Notes: generated from the sequence alone by a model not told the origin. DNA of 64,000 bases from Streptomyces sp. Alt3 (GCF_030719215.1 NZ_CP120983.1:2542001-2606000), one strand, 5' to 3'; counted from the stretch's first letter, positions 12,874 through 21,791 are shown. Numbers and translations: made by a program.

Positions 12874-12908
12874 CCAGTGGATACTGGGAGTGGAGGCATA
12901 TTCTAGAA
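12874..12908. promoter_or_regulatory. Palindromes in the kinase/TetR divergent promoter region
   Basis: Two symmetric elements lie in the 142-bp gap: CCAGTGGATACTGG (5-bp arms, 4-base spacer; 12874-12887) and TTCTAGAA (12901-12908) inside an AT-rich patch. Either could be an operator for the adjacent TetR protein. Confidence 0.4.
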
Positions 12909-12970
12909 AAACACTCCAGAAATTCACCGCGGAAGAGACGCGCCTCACGAACCACAGGGACGGCCACTCG

Positions 12971-13564
12971 ATGAGCCCCAAGCAGCACCGCGGCGAAGTC
13001 ACTTCCGATCTGCTCCTGGAAGCCGCGCTGCGCGTGTTCGTCGAGTCGGGTGAACAGGGCCTCACGGTCAACGCGGTCATCCGGACCAGCGGCGTCAGCC
13101 TGGGCAGCCTCTACCACCACTTCGGCAGCCTCGACGGACTGATAGGCGCGCTCAGTCACCGTTGGCTGGACCGGCTGCTGGGCGAGTTGACCAAGGCCCT
13201 GCGGAACGCCGGCACGGCGCGTGCGGGCATCGCCGGCGCCGTGGAGGCCTACCTGACCTTCATCCAGGAACACCGGGGGCCTGCCCTGCTCCTGCATTCC
13301 CCCCTCGCCGACCGCAAGGGGATGGCACGGGGCAGGGAATTCCGGGACGCCCAGGAGGCAAGGGTCTCCGAAGTGGCTCTCTGGGTCCGGCAGGGCGTGG
13401 ATTCCGGGGAACTGGCCCCGCTCCCCCTGCCGTTGATCGAGTCGCTGGTGCTGGGCCCCGTCGTCGCGGTCGCCCGTAGGTCGCTGTCGGGCATCGACGA
13501 CGTCGATCTCGACCAGGCGGCGCGCCTCCTGCCCGAGCAGATCTGGCGGTCGGTCCGCGCGTAG
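12971..13564 (+). CDS. TetR-family regulator
   Basis: 197 residues. The N-terminal DNA-binding domain contains LLLEAALRVFVESGEQGLTV and the recognition helix GVSLGSLYHHFGS. The ligand-binding half is hydrophobic and its effector is unknown. The ATG at 12971 begins MSPKQHRGEVTS just before the first helix; the longer in-frame extension runs through the kinase gene on the other strand and is not credible. An AGGGACGG stretch precedes the start. It is divergent from the Ser/Thr kinase, so it may regulate that gene as well as itself. Confidence 0.9.
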   Translation: MSPKQHRGEVTSDLLLEAALRVFVESGEQGLTVNAVIRTSGVSLGSLYHHFGSLDGLIGALSHRWLDRLLGELTKALRNAGTARAGIAGAVEAYLTFIQEHRGPALLLHSPLADRKGMARGREFRDAQEARVSEVALWVRQGVDSGELAPLPLPLIESLVLGPVVAVARRSLSGIDDVDLDQAARLLPEQIWRSVRA

Positions 13565-13669
13565 GACCAAACCGAGGGCGGGGATCGAACCGGGAGGGGT
13601 CGCGGCCGTCGCGCCGGGGCAGGTCAGTCCGCGGCAGTGTCGCGGCTCGTCGCGCCGGAAGGGGCGGGG

Positions 13670-13996
13670 TCAGCCCGCGAGGCCCCAGGAGACGGTGCCG
13701 TTGCTCGTGACCAGGACGGCCAGGACCACCAGGTCGGCGACACCGAGGGCCAGGCCGAGCAGGGCGCGGCCACGGCGGGCGGTGCGGCGGGCGAGCGCGA
13801 TGACCGCCATCACGATGGCGACCGGCCCGAGCAGGATGTTCATCACCAGGAGACCGAGCAGCCCGAGGACGAACGAGGCGACGGCGAGCCCGTCGGCCTC
13901 ACGGCCGGCCGGACGACTGCCGACGGCGGAGGAAGCGGAGGAGGCGTCGGCGGGGCGGGCGTCGCGCGGCGCGGTGCGTGCGGTGGTGAGTGCCAT
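13670..13996 (-). CDS. DUF4190-like small membrane protein
   Basis: 108 residues. An Ala/Arg-rich polar N-terminus of about 35 residues is followed by GLAVASFVLGLLGLL and a second hydrophobic segment, the layout of DUF4190 proteins with two membrane helices. GAAGGAGC precedes the ATG at 13996. It lies 18 bp behind another small membrane protein gene on the same strand, and both are divergent from a FabR-like TetR gene. The function is unknown. Confidence 0.8.
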   Translation of the reverse strand: MALTTARTAPRDARPADASSASSAVGSRPAGREADGLAVASFVLGLLGLLVMNILLGPVAIVMAVIALARRTARRGRALLGLALGVADLVVLAVLVTSNGTVSWGLAG

Positions 13997-14014
13997 GCTG
14001 TGGGCTCCTTCGCG

Positions 14015-14170
14015 TCAGCGGGTGCGGCGGGCGAGGCGTTCACGGACGCCGAAGACCGCCAGCCAGAGGCCGATCACGGCCGCGGCGGCCAGGGCCACGG
14101 GGAGCGGAAGGTGTGCGACCGCTCCGAGGACGACCCCCAGCAGGAGCAGGGCGGCGACGAGGACGAGCAT
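14015..14170 (-). CDS. 51-residue membrane protein
   Basis: A short frame from ATG 14170 encodes MLVLVAALLLLGVVLGAV, then a second hydrophobic stretch and a basic end (RERLARRTR). That is two predicted membrane helices with a positively charged cytoplasmic tail. AAAGG precedes the start, and the DUF4190-like gene follows after 18 bp with its own strong ribosome binding site, so the two probably form one operon. I do not recognise a family. Confidence 0.7.
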   Translation of the reverse strand: MLVLVAALLLLGVVLGAVAHLPLPVALAAAAVIGLWLAVFGVRERLARRTR

Positions 14171-14204
14171 GTCCGGCCTTTCTGCGAGCTTTGAGAGTAC
14201 GACT

Positions 14205-14269
14205 GTTCACTGACTTACGAGTCTAAACCCTTCGGCCCTTCCAAGGCTCGGAGAACGGTTGTTTACTGA
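14205..14269. promoter_or_regulatory. Repeated GTTYACTGA motif flanking a divergent promoter
   Basis: GTTCACTGA at 14205-14213 and GTTTACTGA at 14261-14269 are in the same orientation, in the 104-bp gap between the small membrane protein operon and the FabR-like regulator. They are candidate binding sites for that regulator. Confidence 0.4.
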
Positions 14270-14274
14270 ATGGC

Positions 14275-14898
14275 ATGAGTCACACCATCGGCATTCGTCA
14301 GGCCCAGAAACTGAAGACGCGTCAGGCGCTGCTCGACGCGTCACTGGAGCTGCTGGAACACCAGAGCCTGAGCAGCCTGGGCCTGCGTGAGGTGACGCGG
14401 GCCGTGGGCGTGACCCCGACCGCCTTCTACCGCCACTTCGACGGCACCGCCGCACTGGGCGTGGCCCTTGTCGAGGAGACCCTGGGGAGCCTGCACGGCA
14501 TGATCGGCGCGATCCTCGCCGACACGGGGGACAGCGAGGAGCGCCTCGACCGCAGTGTCGGACTGATAGCAGGTCATGTAACCGCCCAGCCGGCCCACTT
14601 CCGCTTCATCGCCCGCGAACAGCACGGCGGCGTCGGGCAGGTGCGCGAGGCCATCGCCGCCCAGCTGCGCGGCTTCGCCGTGGAGGTCGCCGAAGTCCTG
14701 TCCTCGGAGCCCGAGTCGGCGGGCTGGGACCGGGAGGACCTGCTGATGCTGGGTGGGCTGTACGTCGACCACATGGTGCTCACCGCGTCGGCCCTGCTGG
14801 ACGCCGGCCCGGACGGCGAGCAGGAGGTCGTCCGGGTGGCTCGGCGCCGGCTGCGTCTGGTCACGCTGGGCCGGGCCCACTGGCTGGACACGCCGTAG
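14275..14898 (+). CDS. FabR-like TetR regulator
   Basis: 207 residues. The N-terminus (GIRQAQKLKTRQALLDASLELL, then LREVTRAVGVTPTAFYRHFDG) resembles E. coli FabR, a TetR regulator of unsaturated fatty acid synthesis. Similarity to FabR is judged by eye from the HTH region only. A hydrolase gene starts 10 bp after its stop codon, and two small membrane protein genes diverge from it; these are the likely targets. A membrane-lipid role fits the divergent membrane proteins but is inference. Confidence 0.87.
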   Translation: MSHTIGIRQAQKLKTRQALLDASLELLEHQSLSSLGLREVTRAVGVTPTAFYRHFDGTAALGVALVEETLGSLHGMIGAILADTGDSEERLDRSVGLIAGHVTAQPAHFRFIAREQHGGVGQVREAIAAQLRGFAVEVAEVLSSEPESAGWDREDLLMLGGLYVDHMVLTASALLDAGPDGEQEVVRVARRRLRLVTLGRAHWLDTP

Positions 14899-14908
14899 GG
14901 TCGGCCCC

Positions 14909-15742
14909 ATGAGCGACTGGACACTCGACCGGACCTTCACCAGCTCCTCGGGCGAGGTGCGCTGGACCGCCCTCGGCCCGGAACAGGCCCCACCCGTCGT
15001 CCTGGTCCACGGCACGCCCTTCTCCTCGTACGTCTGGCGGGGCATCGCGCGGGGGCTCGCCCAGGACCACCGCGTCCACGTGTGGGATCTCCCGGGGTAC
15101 GGCGCCTCCGCGCAGTACCCCGGCCAGGACGTGTCGCTGGGTGCCCAGGCCCGGGTGCTCACCGAGCTCCTCGGCCACTGGGGGCTCGGCCGGCCCGCCG
15201 TGGTCGCCCATGACTTCGGCGGCTGCGTCTCCCTCCGCGCCCACCTCCTGCACGGTGCCCGCTACGGGCGTCTGGCCCTGGTCGATCCGGTGGCGCTGGC
15301 CCCGTGGGGTTCGCCCGCCTACCGGCTGCTCGGCGGAGAGGCCGAGGTCTTCGGCGCTCTGTCGCCGGAGCTGCACCGTGCGCTGGTGACCGAGTACGTG
15401 AGCTCGGCGAGCCATCAGGGGCTGCACCCCACGGTGCTGGACCGGCTGGTCGCCCCCTGGTGCACCGAGGCCGGGCAGCCCGCGTTCTACCGGCAGATCG
15501 CCCAGAACGACCAGCGCTTCACCGACGAGATCCAGCACCGCTACGGAGAGCTGGATCTGCCCGTACTGATCTGCTGGGGCACGGAGGACACCTGGATCCC
15601 GGTCGCCCGCGGCCATGAGCTGGCCGGGCTCGTCCCCGGCGCCGAACTTCGGCTGATCGAGGGGGCGGGGCACCTCGTCCAGGAGGACGCGCCGGCCGAA
15701 CTCACCGCCGCTCTCAGCCGTTTCCTGCGTACAGCCGTGTGA
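14909..15742 (+). CDS. Alpha/beta hydrolase with Asp nucleophile (haloalkane dehalogenase/epoxide hydrolase-like)
   Basis: 277 residues. LVHGTPFSSYVWR supplies the HG oxyanion motif, and the elbow VAHDFGG has aspartate in the nucleophile position, as in haloalkane dehalogenases and epoxide hydrolases. ICWGTEDTWIP and GAGHLVQED place the acid and histidine. Substrates are not predictable. The ATG at 14909 has AGGG eight bases upstream and lies 10 bp after the TetR stop, so the two are likely co-transcribed. Its last 29 bp overlap the WYL regulator gene tail-to-tail. Confidence 0.9.
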   Translation: MSDWTLDRTFTSSSGEVRWTALGPEQAPPVVLVHGTPFSSYVWRGIARGLAQDHRVHVWDLPGYGASAQYPGQDVSLGAQARVLTELLGHWGLGRPAVVAHDFGGCVSLRAHLLHGARYGRLALVDPVALAPWGSPAYRLLGGEAEVFGALSPELHRALVTEYVSSASHQGLHPTVLDRLVAPWCTEAGQPAFYRQIAQNDQRFTDEIQHRYGELDLPVLICWGTEDTWIPVARGHELAGLVPGAELRLIEGAGHLVQEDAPAELTAALSRFLRTAV

Positions 15743-16685
15743 CGGCCGCCGCGGCCTCGGCGATCACGCGGCGCGCTTCCGGGGGCGACAGCACTTCGAG
15801 GTTCGGGCCGAAGGAGAGCAGGGACCGCGCCCACGCGAGCTCCGGCACGGCGAGCTCGGCCAGCAGCCACTCCCCCGCCGATTCGCCCTGGGGCTCCGGC
15901 CTGCCGGTCAGCACCCCCGCGTGGAGGCGTACGAACAGGTCCAGCCGGGAACGGTGCACGCGCACCCGGAGCCGCACGTCCCCCGGCCGCTCCTCGACCT
16001 GCCGGCGCAGTTCCTCCCAGACGTCGACGGGCTCCACCCCGGCCCTGCGGACCACGGGCTCCTCGGTGAGCACGGCCCGCTCCACCCGGTCGGCACGGAA
16101 GAGGCGGGGAGCGCCCTCCAGGTCGGCGATCAGATACCAGACACCCGCCTTCACGACGAGGCCGTAGGGATCGACGGTGCGGACACGCGGGGTCGTCGTG
16201 CCGCTGTGCCGGTAGTGCAGCAGGAGCCGCCTGTCGGCGAAGACCGCGTCGTGCAGTTCGCCCACGTCGACGGCGGCGTGCGGTCCGCTCATCCAGCGGA
16301 CCGGGTCCACCAGGATGCGGCGGCTGGTCTGTTCGGCGGCGGGCCGGTGCGGGGCGGGGAGGGCCGCCATCACCTTGCGCAGGGCGGACGCGAGGGCGGC
16401 GTCCAGTCCGAGGGCGGCGTGTGCCCCCTGCGCGGCGAGCACGAACAGGGCGCGCGCCTCGTCGGCGGTCAGCCCTGTGACATCGGTACGGAAGCCCGGC
16501 AGCAGCGCGATGCCACCGTTGCGCCCCCGCTCCGCGTACACGGGCACACCGGCCGCCGACAGCGCCTCGACGTCCCGGTAGATGGTGCGTACGGAGACTT
16601 CGAGGCGCTCGGCCAGCTCGCCGGCCGGAACCGTGCCGCGGGTCTGGAGCAGCAGGAGGACGGAGAGCAGCCGGTCGGATTTCAC
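15714..16685 (-). CDS. WYL-domain transcriptional regulator (DeoR-like HTH)
   Basis: 323 residues. The N-terminal winged helix reads KSDRLLSVLLLLQTRGTVPAGELAERLEVS with VRTIYRDVEAL as recognition helix. The WYL domain covers roughly residues 135-215 (RTVDPYGLVVKAGVWYLIADLEG), followed by a WCX-like C-terminal extension. WYL domains sense ligands, often nucleic-acid related. The GTG at 16685 was chosen because family members begin at KSDRLL; there is no ribosome binding site, so translation may be coupled to the thioesterase-like gene that ends 21 bp upstream. An upstream ATG at 16769 would add a proline-rich tail. Confidence 0.88.
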   Translation of the reverse strand: MKSDRLLSVLLLLQTRGTVPAGELAERLEVSVRTIYRDVEALSAAGVPVYAERGRNGGIALLPGFRTDVTGLTADEARALFVLAAQGAHAALGLDAALASALRKVMAALPAPHRPAAEQTSRRILVDPVRWMSGPHAAVDVGELHDAVFADRRLLLHYRHSGTTTPRVRTVDPYGLVVKAGVWYLIADLEGAPRLFRADRVERAVLTEEPVVRRAGVEPVDVWEELRRQVEERPGDVRLRVRVHRSRLDLFVRLHAGVLTGRPEPQGESAGEWLLAELAVPELAWARSLLSFGPNLEVLSPPEARRVIAEAAAAVTRLYAGNG

Positions 16686-16705
16686 CGCACCATCATGGCG
16701 CGGGG

Positions 16706-17572
16706 TCAGCCCCGGGGTGCGCGGGCCAGCTGGCGGGACTGCGCGACGAGGCGGCCGGCACTGTCCCACACGTCCGCGTCCTCCTCCAGGAAGCCGCCCG
16801 CGAGATTACGGGTGGTGATGGAGACACGCAGCGGTCCCGGGGCCGGCCTGCAGCGGATGTGGGCGGTGAGCTCGACGGTGGGCGTCCAGCCCTTCAGCCC
16901 CAGTTCGAAGGAGGTGGGCGGCAGGGCGTCCACGGTGAGGAGCAGCGAGAGCGGATCGGCGTCACGGCCGTCCGCCAGTCCGAACCAGCCCCGCATCTCG
17001 CCCCTGCCCGACGGTGCGCCGACGGCCCAGCCGACCGTCGCCGGGTCGAGCCTGATGTCCAGCCGCTCGGTGATGGCGGAGCTGCCGGGGATCACCGATG
17101 CCCCGTCGCTCGTTCCGAGGCACCGCTCCAGGGGCGGGATCGCCGGGGGCTCGGCCGATGTACGGACGTCGTCGCTCAGCCCGTCCAGATCGCCGTAGGT
17201 GGCCAGCACCCGGATGCGCTCGATCTCCGTGCCGTCCTCGGCGAACTGGAAGAGCGAGGCCTCGCCGGTGGAGAGCGTGCGCCCGCTGCGGACCACCTGG
17301 GTACGGATCACGGCGGGGCCGGGGACCGAGGCGGTGAGGTAGTGCGCGGAGACCGAGAAGGGGTCGGAGTGCGGCAGTGCCTCGCCGAGTGCGCGGCCGA
17401 GCAGGGCGAGCAGGTAGCCGCCGTTGACCGCGTGGATGATCGTCCAGCCCGCGGAGAGCTCGGCGTCGTAGACGCCCTCCTCCCGGAGCGTGACGGCGGT
17501 GTCGCGGTCGAACTCGCTGTCACCGATGGTCGCCTGTACCGCGCGCGACTCCTGCGCTGCTGCCTGTGCCAT
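16706..17572 (-). CDS. Acyl-CoA thioesterase-like protein (double hotdog)
   Basis: 288 residues with two hotdog-like halves. The N-terminal half has GWTIIHAVNGGYLLALLGRAL and the C-terminal half GWTPTVELTAHIRCRPAPGPL followed by GGFLEEDADVWDSAGRLVAQSRQLA, as in the TesB-like thioesterase superfamily. It would hydrolyse acyl-CoA esters; chain length is unknown. The ATG at 17572 gives MAQAAAQESRA. A TetR-type operator candidate sits 25 bp upstream. The WYL regulator follows on the same strand after 20 bp. Confidence 0.85.
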   Translation of the reverse strand: MAQAAAQESRAVQATIGDSEFDRDTAVTLREEGVYDAELSAGWTIIHAVNGGYLLALLGRALGEALPHSDPFSVSAHYLTASVPGPAVIRTQVVRSGRTLSTGEASLFQFAEDGTEIERIRVLATYGDLDGLSDDVRTSAEPPAIPPLERCLGTSDGASVIPGSSAITERLDIRLDPATVGWAVGAPSGRGEMRGWFGLADGRDADPLSLLLTVDALPPTSFELGLKGWTPTVELTAHIRCRPAPGPLRVSITTRNLAGGFLEEDADVWDSAGRLVAQSRQLARAPRG

Positions 17573-17596
17573 GGCATGCACGGTACACCGATCGTA

Positions 17597-17610
17597 TTAC
17601 TGAGCGGTAG
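17597..17610. promoter_or_regulatory. Candidate operator TTACTGAGCGGTAG upstream of the thioesterase-like gene
   Basis: An imperfect inverted repeat (TTAC and GTAG arms) lies 25 bp from the start codon. It resembles the TACxGxxCGGTA sites used by several actinobacterial TetR regulators of acyl-CoA genes. Confidence 0.4.
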
Positions 17611-17623
17611 CTTTTTGTTGCCG

Positions 17624-18295
17624 TCAGATGACGGTCGCGTTCTCCTCGGCCCTGGCCGAGCGCCGGTTCCAAGCCCTCGGCGCCCTCCAGTGGAAGCGCA
17701 TGGCCAGCAGCCGCAGGACGAACGCGGCAAGCGCGGCGGCGCCGCTGGTGTAGGCGTTGAGCGTCTCGAACCGGATGCAGAGGACCACCATCACGGCGCC
17801 GACGATCGCGGGGACGGCGTACAGGTCACGGTCCCAGCGCAGCAGCGAGGGCACCTCGTTGGCCAGGACGTCGCGCAGCACACCGCCGCCGACCGCGGTG
17901 GCCAGTCCGAGGGCGGCGGACGAGGTGAGGCCGAGGCCGTACTCGTACGCCTTGACCGTGCCGGCCACGCAGAAGAGACCGAGGCCCGCAGCGTCGAAGA
18001 CGTTGACGCCGACCTGGATGCGTTCGACGTGCGGATGCAGGAAGAACACCAGGCCGGCGGCGATCAGCGGGGTCAGGAAGTAGCCGAGATCCGTGAAGGC
18101 CGCCGGGGGGATGGCCCCGATCATGACGTCACGGAAGATCCCCCCGCCCAGCGCTGTCACCTCGGCGAGGACCGCGATGCCGAAGACATCGAAGTTCTTG
18201 CGGACGGCGAGCAGGGCGCCCGAGATCGCGAAGACGAAGATTCCGACGATGTCGAGCGCATGCTGGACGGAGGGGGTGAAGAGTTCGTTGAGCAC
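17624..18295 (-). CDS. TRIC-family cation channel protein (UPF0126)
   Basis: 223 residues with seven hydrophobic segments. Two internal copies of the family motif are visible: EVTALGGGIFRDVMIG near residue 50 and GLATAVGGGVLRDVLANEVPSLL near 135. The glycine triplets form the hinge of the bacterial TRIC fold. Such channels conduct potassium or sodium. The start is a GTG at 18295 with no clear ribosome binding site. The C-terminal tail is rich in arginine and tryptophan. It lies 18 bp from the peptide transporter operon on the same strand, but that may be chance. Confidence 0.9.
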   Translation of the reverse strand: MLNELFTPSVQHALDIVGIFVFAISGALLAVRKNFDVFGIAVLAEVTALGGGIFRDVMIGAIPPAAFTDLGYFLTPLIAAGLVFFLHPHVERIQVGVNVFDAAGLGLFCVAGTVKAYEYGLGLTSSAALGLATAVGGGVLRDVLANEVPSLLRWDRDLYAVPAIVGAVMVVLCIRFETLNAYTSGAAALAAFVLRLLAMRFHWRAPRAWNRRSARAEENATVI

Positions 18296-18313
18296 CGGGC
18301 AATTGTGCCCGTA

Positions 18314-19669
18314 CTACTCCTTCGGCTCGCCCTTCGCGTCGGTGGACGGGACGGCATCGTCCTTGGCGTCGGGCACGGAGGCGGGCTCGGCGGCCTTGTC
18401 CGGTCCGTCCGGCGCGGCGGGCTCGGCGGGCTCGGCGGGCTTCTCCGCCCCTCCGGCCTTCTCCTCTTCCGGCTTCGCAGCCCCTCCGGCCTTCTCCTCT
18501 TCCGGCTTCGCAGCCGCTTCGGTCTTCGCAGCCACCTCCGGCTTCGCAGCCGCAGCCGCTGCCGGCTCAGCCGTGCCCGCCGACTTCACGGTGATGACGT
18601 CCGCGACGAGCGGCGCGTCCCCCGGCGCCTGGTCCTCGCCGTTCTCCGGGTGGTGGCACGCCACCTGGTGCCCGGTCTTCAGCTGGAGCAGCGGCGGCTC
18701 GGTGGTCTTGCAGACCTGCGTCGCCTTCCAGCACCGGGTGTGGAAGCGGCAGCCGCTCGGAGGCGAGATCGGCGACGGCACGTCGCCCTTGAGCAGGATG
18801 CGGTCGCTCTTGGCTCCGCGCCGGCGCGGGTCGGGGACCGGGACGGCCGACATGAGCGCCGTGGTGTAAGGGTGCATCGGCGCCTCGTAGAGCGAGGTGC
18901 GGTCCGCGAGTTCGACGATCTTGCCGAGGTACATGACCGCGATCCGGTCCGAGACATGGCGGATGACCGAGAGGTCGTGCGCGATGATCATGTACGTGAG
19001 CCCGAGCTCGTCCTGGAGGTCGTCCAGCAGGTTCACCACCTGCGCCTGGATCGACACGTCCAGCGCCGAGACCGGCTCGTCCGCGACGACCAGCTTCGGC
19101 TTCAGTGCGAGCGCACGCGCGATGCCGATGCGCTGGCGCTGGCCGCCGGAGAACTCGTGCGGGTAGCGGTTGTAGTGCTCGGGGTTGAGCCCCACGAGCT
19201 CCAGCAGCCGCTGGACCTCCGCCTTCACACCGCCCTCGGGCTTGACGCCCTGGAGCCGGAAGGGGGTTCCGACGATGCCGCCGACCGTGTGGCGCGGGTT
19301 CAGCGAGCCGTACGGGTCCTGGAAGATCATCTGGATGTCGCGGCGCATCGGGCGCAGCCGCCCGGCCGACATGTGGGTGATGTCGCGCCCCTGGAACTCG
19401 ACCTTGCCGCCGGTCGGCTCCAGCAGTCGGGTCACCAGCCGGCCCATGGTCGACTTGCCGCAGCCCGACTCACCGACGACGCCCAGGGTCTCCCCGGGGC
19501 GCACGTCGAAGGTGAGACCGTCCACGGCCTGGACCGCGCCGACCTTGCGCTTCAGCACACCCTTGGTGATCGGGAAGTGCTTGACGAGGCCGTCGACCTT
19601 GAGGAGCGGCTCGGACCCGTCGGGCCCGGCCTCGGAAGACACGGAAGTCTTCTTGTTCGGATCAGTCAC
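18314..19669 (-). CDS. Oligopeptide/dipeptide ABC transporter ATPase (OppF/DppF type) with long charged tail
   Basis: 451 residues. The ATPase part holds GESGCGKST (Walker A), [15 protein letters not shown] (signature), [12 protein letters not shown] (Walker B) and the oligopeptide-family C-terminal motif with [14 protein letters not shown] cysteines, about residues 300-335. From about residue 345 a family-atypical tail of 105 residues follows, rich in Ala, Lys, Glu and Pro, including two 11-residue repeats [11 protein letters not shown]. It probably energises peptide import together with the preceding ATPase; ATG and stop overlap (ATGA), indicating coupled translation. It is the last gene of the operon. 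Confidence 0.93.
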   Translation of the reverse strand: MTDPNKKTSVSSEAGPDGSEPLLKVDGLVKHFPITKGVLKRKVGAVQAVDGLTFDVRPGETLGVVGESGCGKSTMGRLVTRLLEPTGGKVEFQGRDITHMSAGRLRPMRRDIQMIFQDPYGSLNPRHTVGGIVGTPFRLQGVKPEGGVKAEVQRLLELVGLNPEHYNRYPHEFSGGQRQRIGIARALALKPKLVVADEPVSALDVSIQAQVVNLLDDLQDELGLTYMIIAHDLSVIRHVSDRIAVMYLGKIVELADRTSLYEAPMHPYTTALMSAVPVPDPRRRGAKSDRILLKGDVPSPISPPSGCRFHTRCWKATQVCKTTEPPLLQLKTGHQVACHHPENGEDQAPGDAPLVADVITVKSAGTAEPAAAAAAKPEVAAKTEAAAKPEEEKAGGAAKPEEEKAGGAEKPAEPAEPAAPDGPDKAAEPASVPDAKDDAVPSTDAKGEPKE

Positions 19670-20754
19670 AGCTTCGGCGCAATCTCTTCGGTCCAGATAC
19701 GGTCGCGCTGCTCACGCGACATGTGGCACGCGGAGTAGTGCCCGTCGCTGACCTGCTGCAGCTCCGGACGCTCGGTGCGGGTGATGTTGTCCGGCGGGAC
19801 GTCGGCGTACGGGCACCGCGGGTGGAACGCACAGCCCGACGGGACGTTGATGAGGCTGGGCGGGGAGCCCTTGACCGGGATGAGCCGGTCGGTCTGCTCG
19901 CGGTCGATGCGGGGCATCGAGCCCAGCAGGCCCCAGGTGTAGGGGTGCTGGGGCTCGTAGAACACCTTCTCGGCGCTGCCGCGCTCGATGCAGCGTCCCG
20001 CGTACATCACGAGCAGGTTGTCCGCGATCTCGGCGACGACACCGAGGTCATGGGTGATCATGACGACCGCGGAGCCGAACTCCTTCTGCAGGTCGCGGAT
20101 CAGGTCGAGGATCTGCGCCTGGACGGTGACGTCGAGGGCGGTCGTCGGCTCGTCCGCGATGAGCAGCTGCGGGTTGTTGACCAGGGCCATGGCGATCATC
20201 GCGCGCTGGCGCATACCGCCGGAGAACTGGTGCGGGTAGTCCTCGTAGCGCCGGTGCGGCTCGGGGATGCCCACACGGTCGAGCATCTCGATCGCGCGCT
20301 TCTTCGCGGTCTTCTTGTCGACCTTGTTGTGGACCCGGTGGGCCTCGACGATCTGCGCGCCGATGCTGTAGTACGGGTGCAGGGCGGACAGCGGGTCCTG
20401 GAAGATCATGGCCATCTTCTGGCCGCGGAGCGCGCGCACCCGCTCGGGGCCGGCGCCGATGAGCTCCTCGCCGTCGAGCCAGATCTCACCGCCGATCCGG
20501 GCACGCTCCGAGGTGTGGAGCCCCATGATCCCCAGGGAGGTCACGGACTTGCCGGAGCCGGACTCGCCGACGATGCCGAGGGTCTGGCCGGCCTTCAGGT
20601 CGAAGCTGACGCCGTCGACGGACTTGACCAGGCCGTCGTCGGTGTCGAAGTGGACGCTGAGGTTGCGTACGGACAGGAATTCCTTGTCGTCGCCGGACCT
20701 CTGCGCCGGAACGGTGTCCGCCGCCGGGGAGTCCTTCTTGATTGCGTCGCTCAT
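19666..20754 (-). CDS. Oligopeptide/dipeptide ABC transporter ATPase (OppD/DppD type)
   Basis: 362 residues. GESGSGKS (Walker A), [15 protein letters not shown] (signature), [18 protein letters not shown] (Walker B) and the C-terminal [15 protein letters not shown] motif define the OppD subfamily. The C-terminal cysteines form the accessory site typical of this group. The ATG at 20754 overlaps the permease stop by 4 bp, and its own stop overlaps the next ATPase gene by 4 bp, so translation is coupled along the operon. A longer upstream frame lies inside the permease gene and is rejected. Confidence 0.95.
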   Translation of the reverse strand: MSDAIKKDSPAADTVPAQRSGDDKEFLSVRNLSVHFDTDDGLVKSVDGVSFDLKAGQTLGIVGESGSGKSVTSLGIMGLHTSERARIGGEIWLDGEELIGAGPERVRALRGQKMAMIFQDPLSALHPYYSIGAQIVEAHRVHNKVDKKTAKKRAIEMLDRVGIPEPHRRYEDYPHQFSGGMRQRAMIAMALVNNPQLLIADEPTTALDVTVQAQILDLIRDLQKEFGSAVVMITHDLGVVAEIADNLLVMYAGRCIERGSAEKVFYEPQHPYTWGLLGSMPRIDREQTDRLIPVKGSPPSLINVPSGCAFHPRCPYADVPPDNITRTERPELQQVSDGHYSACHMSREQRDRIWTEEIAPKL

Positions 20755-21740
20755 GAGAGCCTCACCCGGGGGTCGATCGCGGCGTACACGAGGTCCACCA
20801 GCAGGTTGCAGATGACGATGAAGAAGGCCGCGACCAGGGTCACGCCCATCACCTTGGGCAGGTCGGCGGTGGTGACGCCCTGGATGGCGAAGGCACCCAG
20901 CCCCTGGAAGGAGAAGACCCGCTCGGTGATGACCGCGCCGCCGAGCAGCAGCGCGAAGTCCATGCCGAAGATGGTGACGAGCGGGGTGAGCGCGGAGCGC
21001 AGGCCGTGCTTGACGACCACCTTGCGTTCCTTGAGGCCCTTGGCCCGCGCGGTTCTGATGTAGTCCTCGCCCATCGTCTCCAGCATCCCCGCCCGGGTGA
21101 GCCGGGCGTAGAGCGCGGAGTACAGCAGGGCGAGTGTGCACCAGGGCAGGACCAGGCTGCCCGCCCACTCCAGGGGACTGTCGGCGAACGGCACGTACTC
21201 CCCGTTGCCGAACAGCGCCAGCACGACGAGGCCGGTGAAGAACATCGGCAGCGAGACACCGGCGAGGGCGACGCCCATGGAGAGCCGGTCGAAGAACGAG
21301 CCCCGCTTGAGGGCGGAGACGACGCCGATCGCGACACCGGAGACGACCCAGATGACAGCGGCACCGACGGCCAGCGACAGGGTGACCGGGACACGGTCGA
21401 CGAGCTGCGGCCAGATCTCGGTGTGGGTCTTGAAGGAGTAGCCGAAGCAGGGGGCGTTGCAGGTGACCGGGTCGGGACCGAACTGGTAGTCGGCGCCGAC
21501 GACGATGCCCTTCACGAAGTTCCAGTACTGCAGGTAGAGGGGCTGGTCGAGCCCCAGGTTCTTCTTGACCGCGGCGATGACGTCGGGGTCGGGGCTCTTC
21601 CCGACGTACTGGGCGGCCATCGAGTCGAGGGTCTGTCCGCCGAGGCGGGGTACCAGGAAGAAGATCGCGAATGTGACTGCGCTGACCACCAGCAGCAGCA
21701 ACACCGCGGCGAATACGCGTCGAATGATGTACGCAGCCAC
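20751..21740 (-). CDS. Oligopeptide/dipeptide ABC transporter permease (OppB/DppB type)
   Basis: 329 residues with six membrane segments. It has the family N-terminus MAAYIIRRVFAAVLLLLVVS and the cytoplasmic EAA loop DYIRTARAKGLKERKVVVKHGLRSA. Between helices 1 and 2 lies a periplasm-facing loop with a cysteine pair (TCNAPC). It pairs with the OppC-type permease encoded upstream of the binding protein gene. A GC-rich hairpin separates it from the binding protein gene and may reduce its expression relative to the binding protein. Confidence 0.95.
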   Translation of the reverse strand: MAAYIIRRVFAAVLLLLVVSAVTFAIFFLVPRLGGQTLDSMAAQYVGKSPDPDVIAAVKKNLGLDQPLYLQYWNFVKGIVVGADYQFGPDPVTCNAPCFGYSFKTHTEIWPQLVDRVPVTLSLAVGAAVIWVVSGVAIGVVSALKRGSFFDRLSMGVALAGVSLPMFFTGLVVLALFGNGEYVPFADSPLEWAGSLVLPWCTLALLYSALYARLTRAGMLETMGEDYIRTARAKGLKERKVVVKHGLRSALTPLVTIFGMDFALLLGGAVITERVFSFQGLGAFAIQGVTTADLPKVMGVTLVAAFFIVICNLLVDLVYAAIDPRVRLS

Positions 21741-21748
21741 AGCCGTGC

Positions 21749-21791
21749 GGCGCCGGGCGGGCGGACGGGGTACGCCCGCCGGCCCGGCGCC
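21749..21791 (-). terminator. Intercistronic hairpin between the binding protein and permease B genes
   Basis: Outer arms GGCGCCGGG and CCCGGCGCC (9 bp) enclose a second 6-bp stem (CGGGCG/CGCCCG) with a bulge. Placed inside the operon, it may act as a partial terminator or an RNA stabiliser, giving more binding protein than permease. Confidence 0.6.

Noticed and set aside
13581..13592. tRNA-like GGTTCGATCCC on the minus strand
   Set aside because: The flanking bases cannot pair as a T stem, and no acceptor, D or anticodon arm is found nearby.
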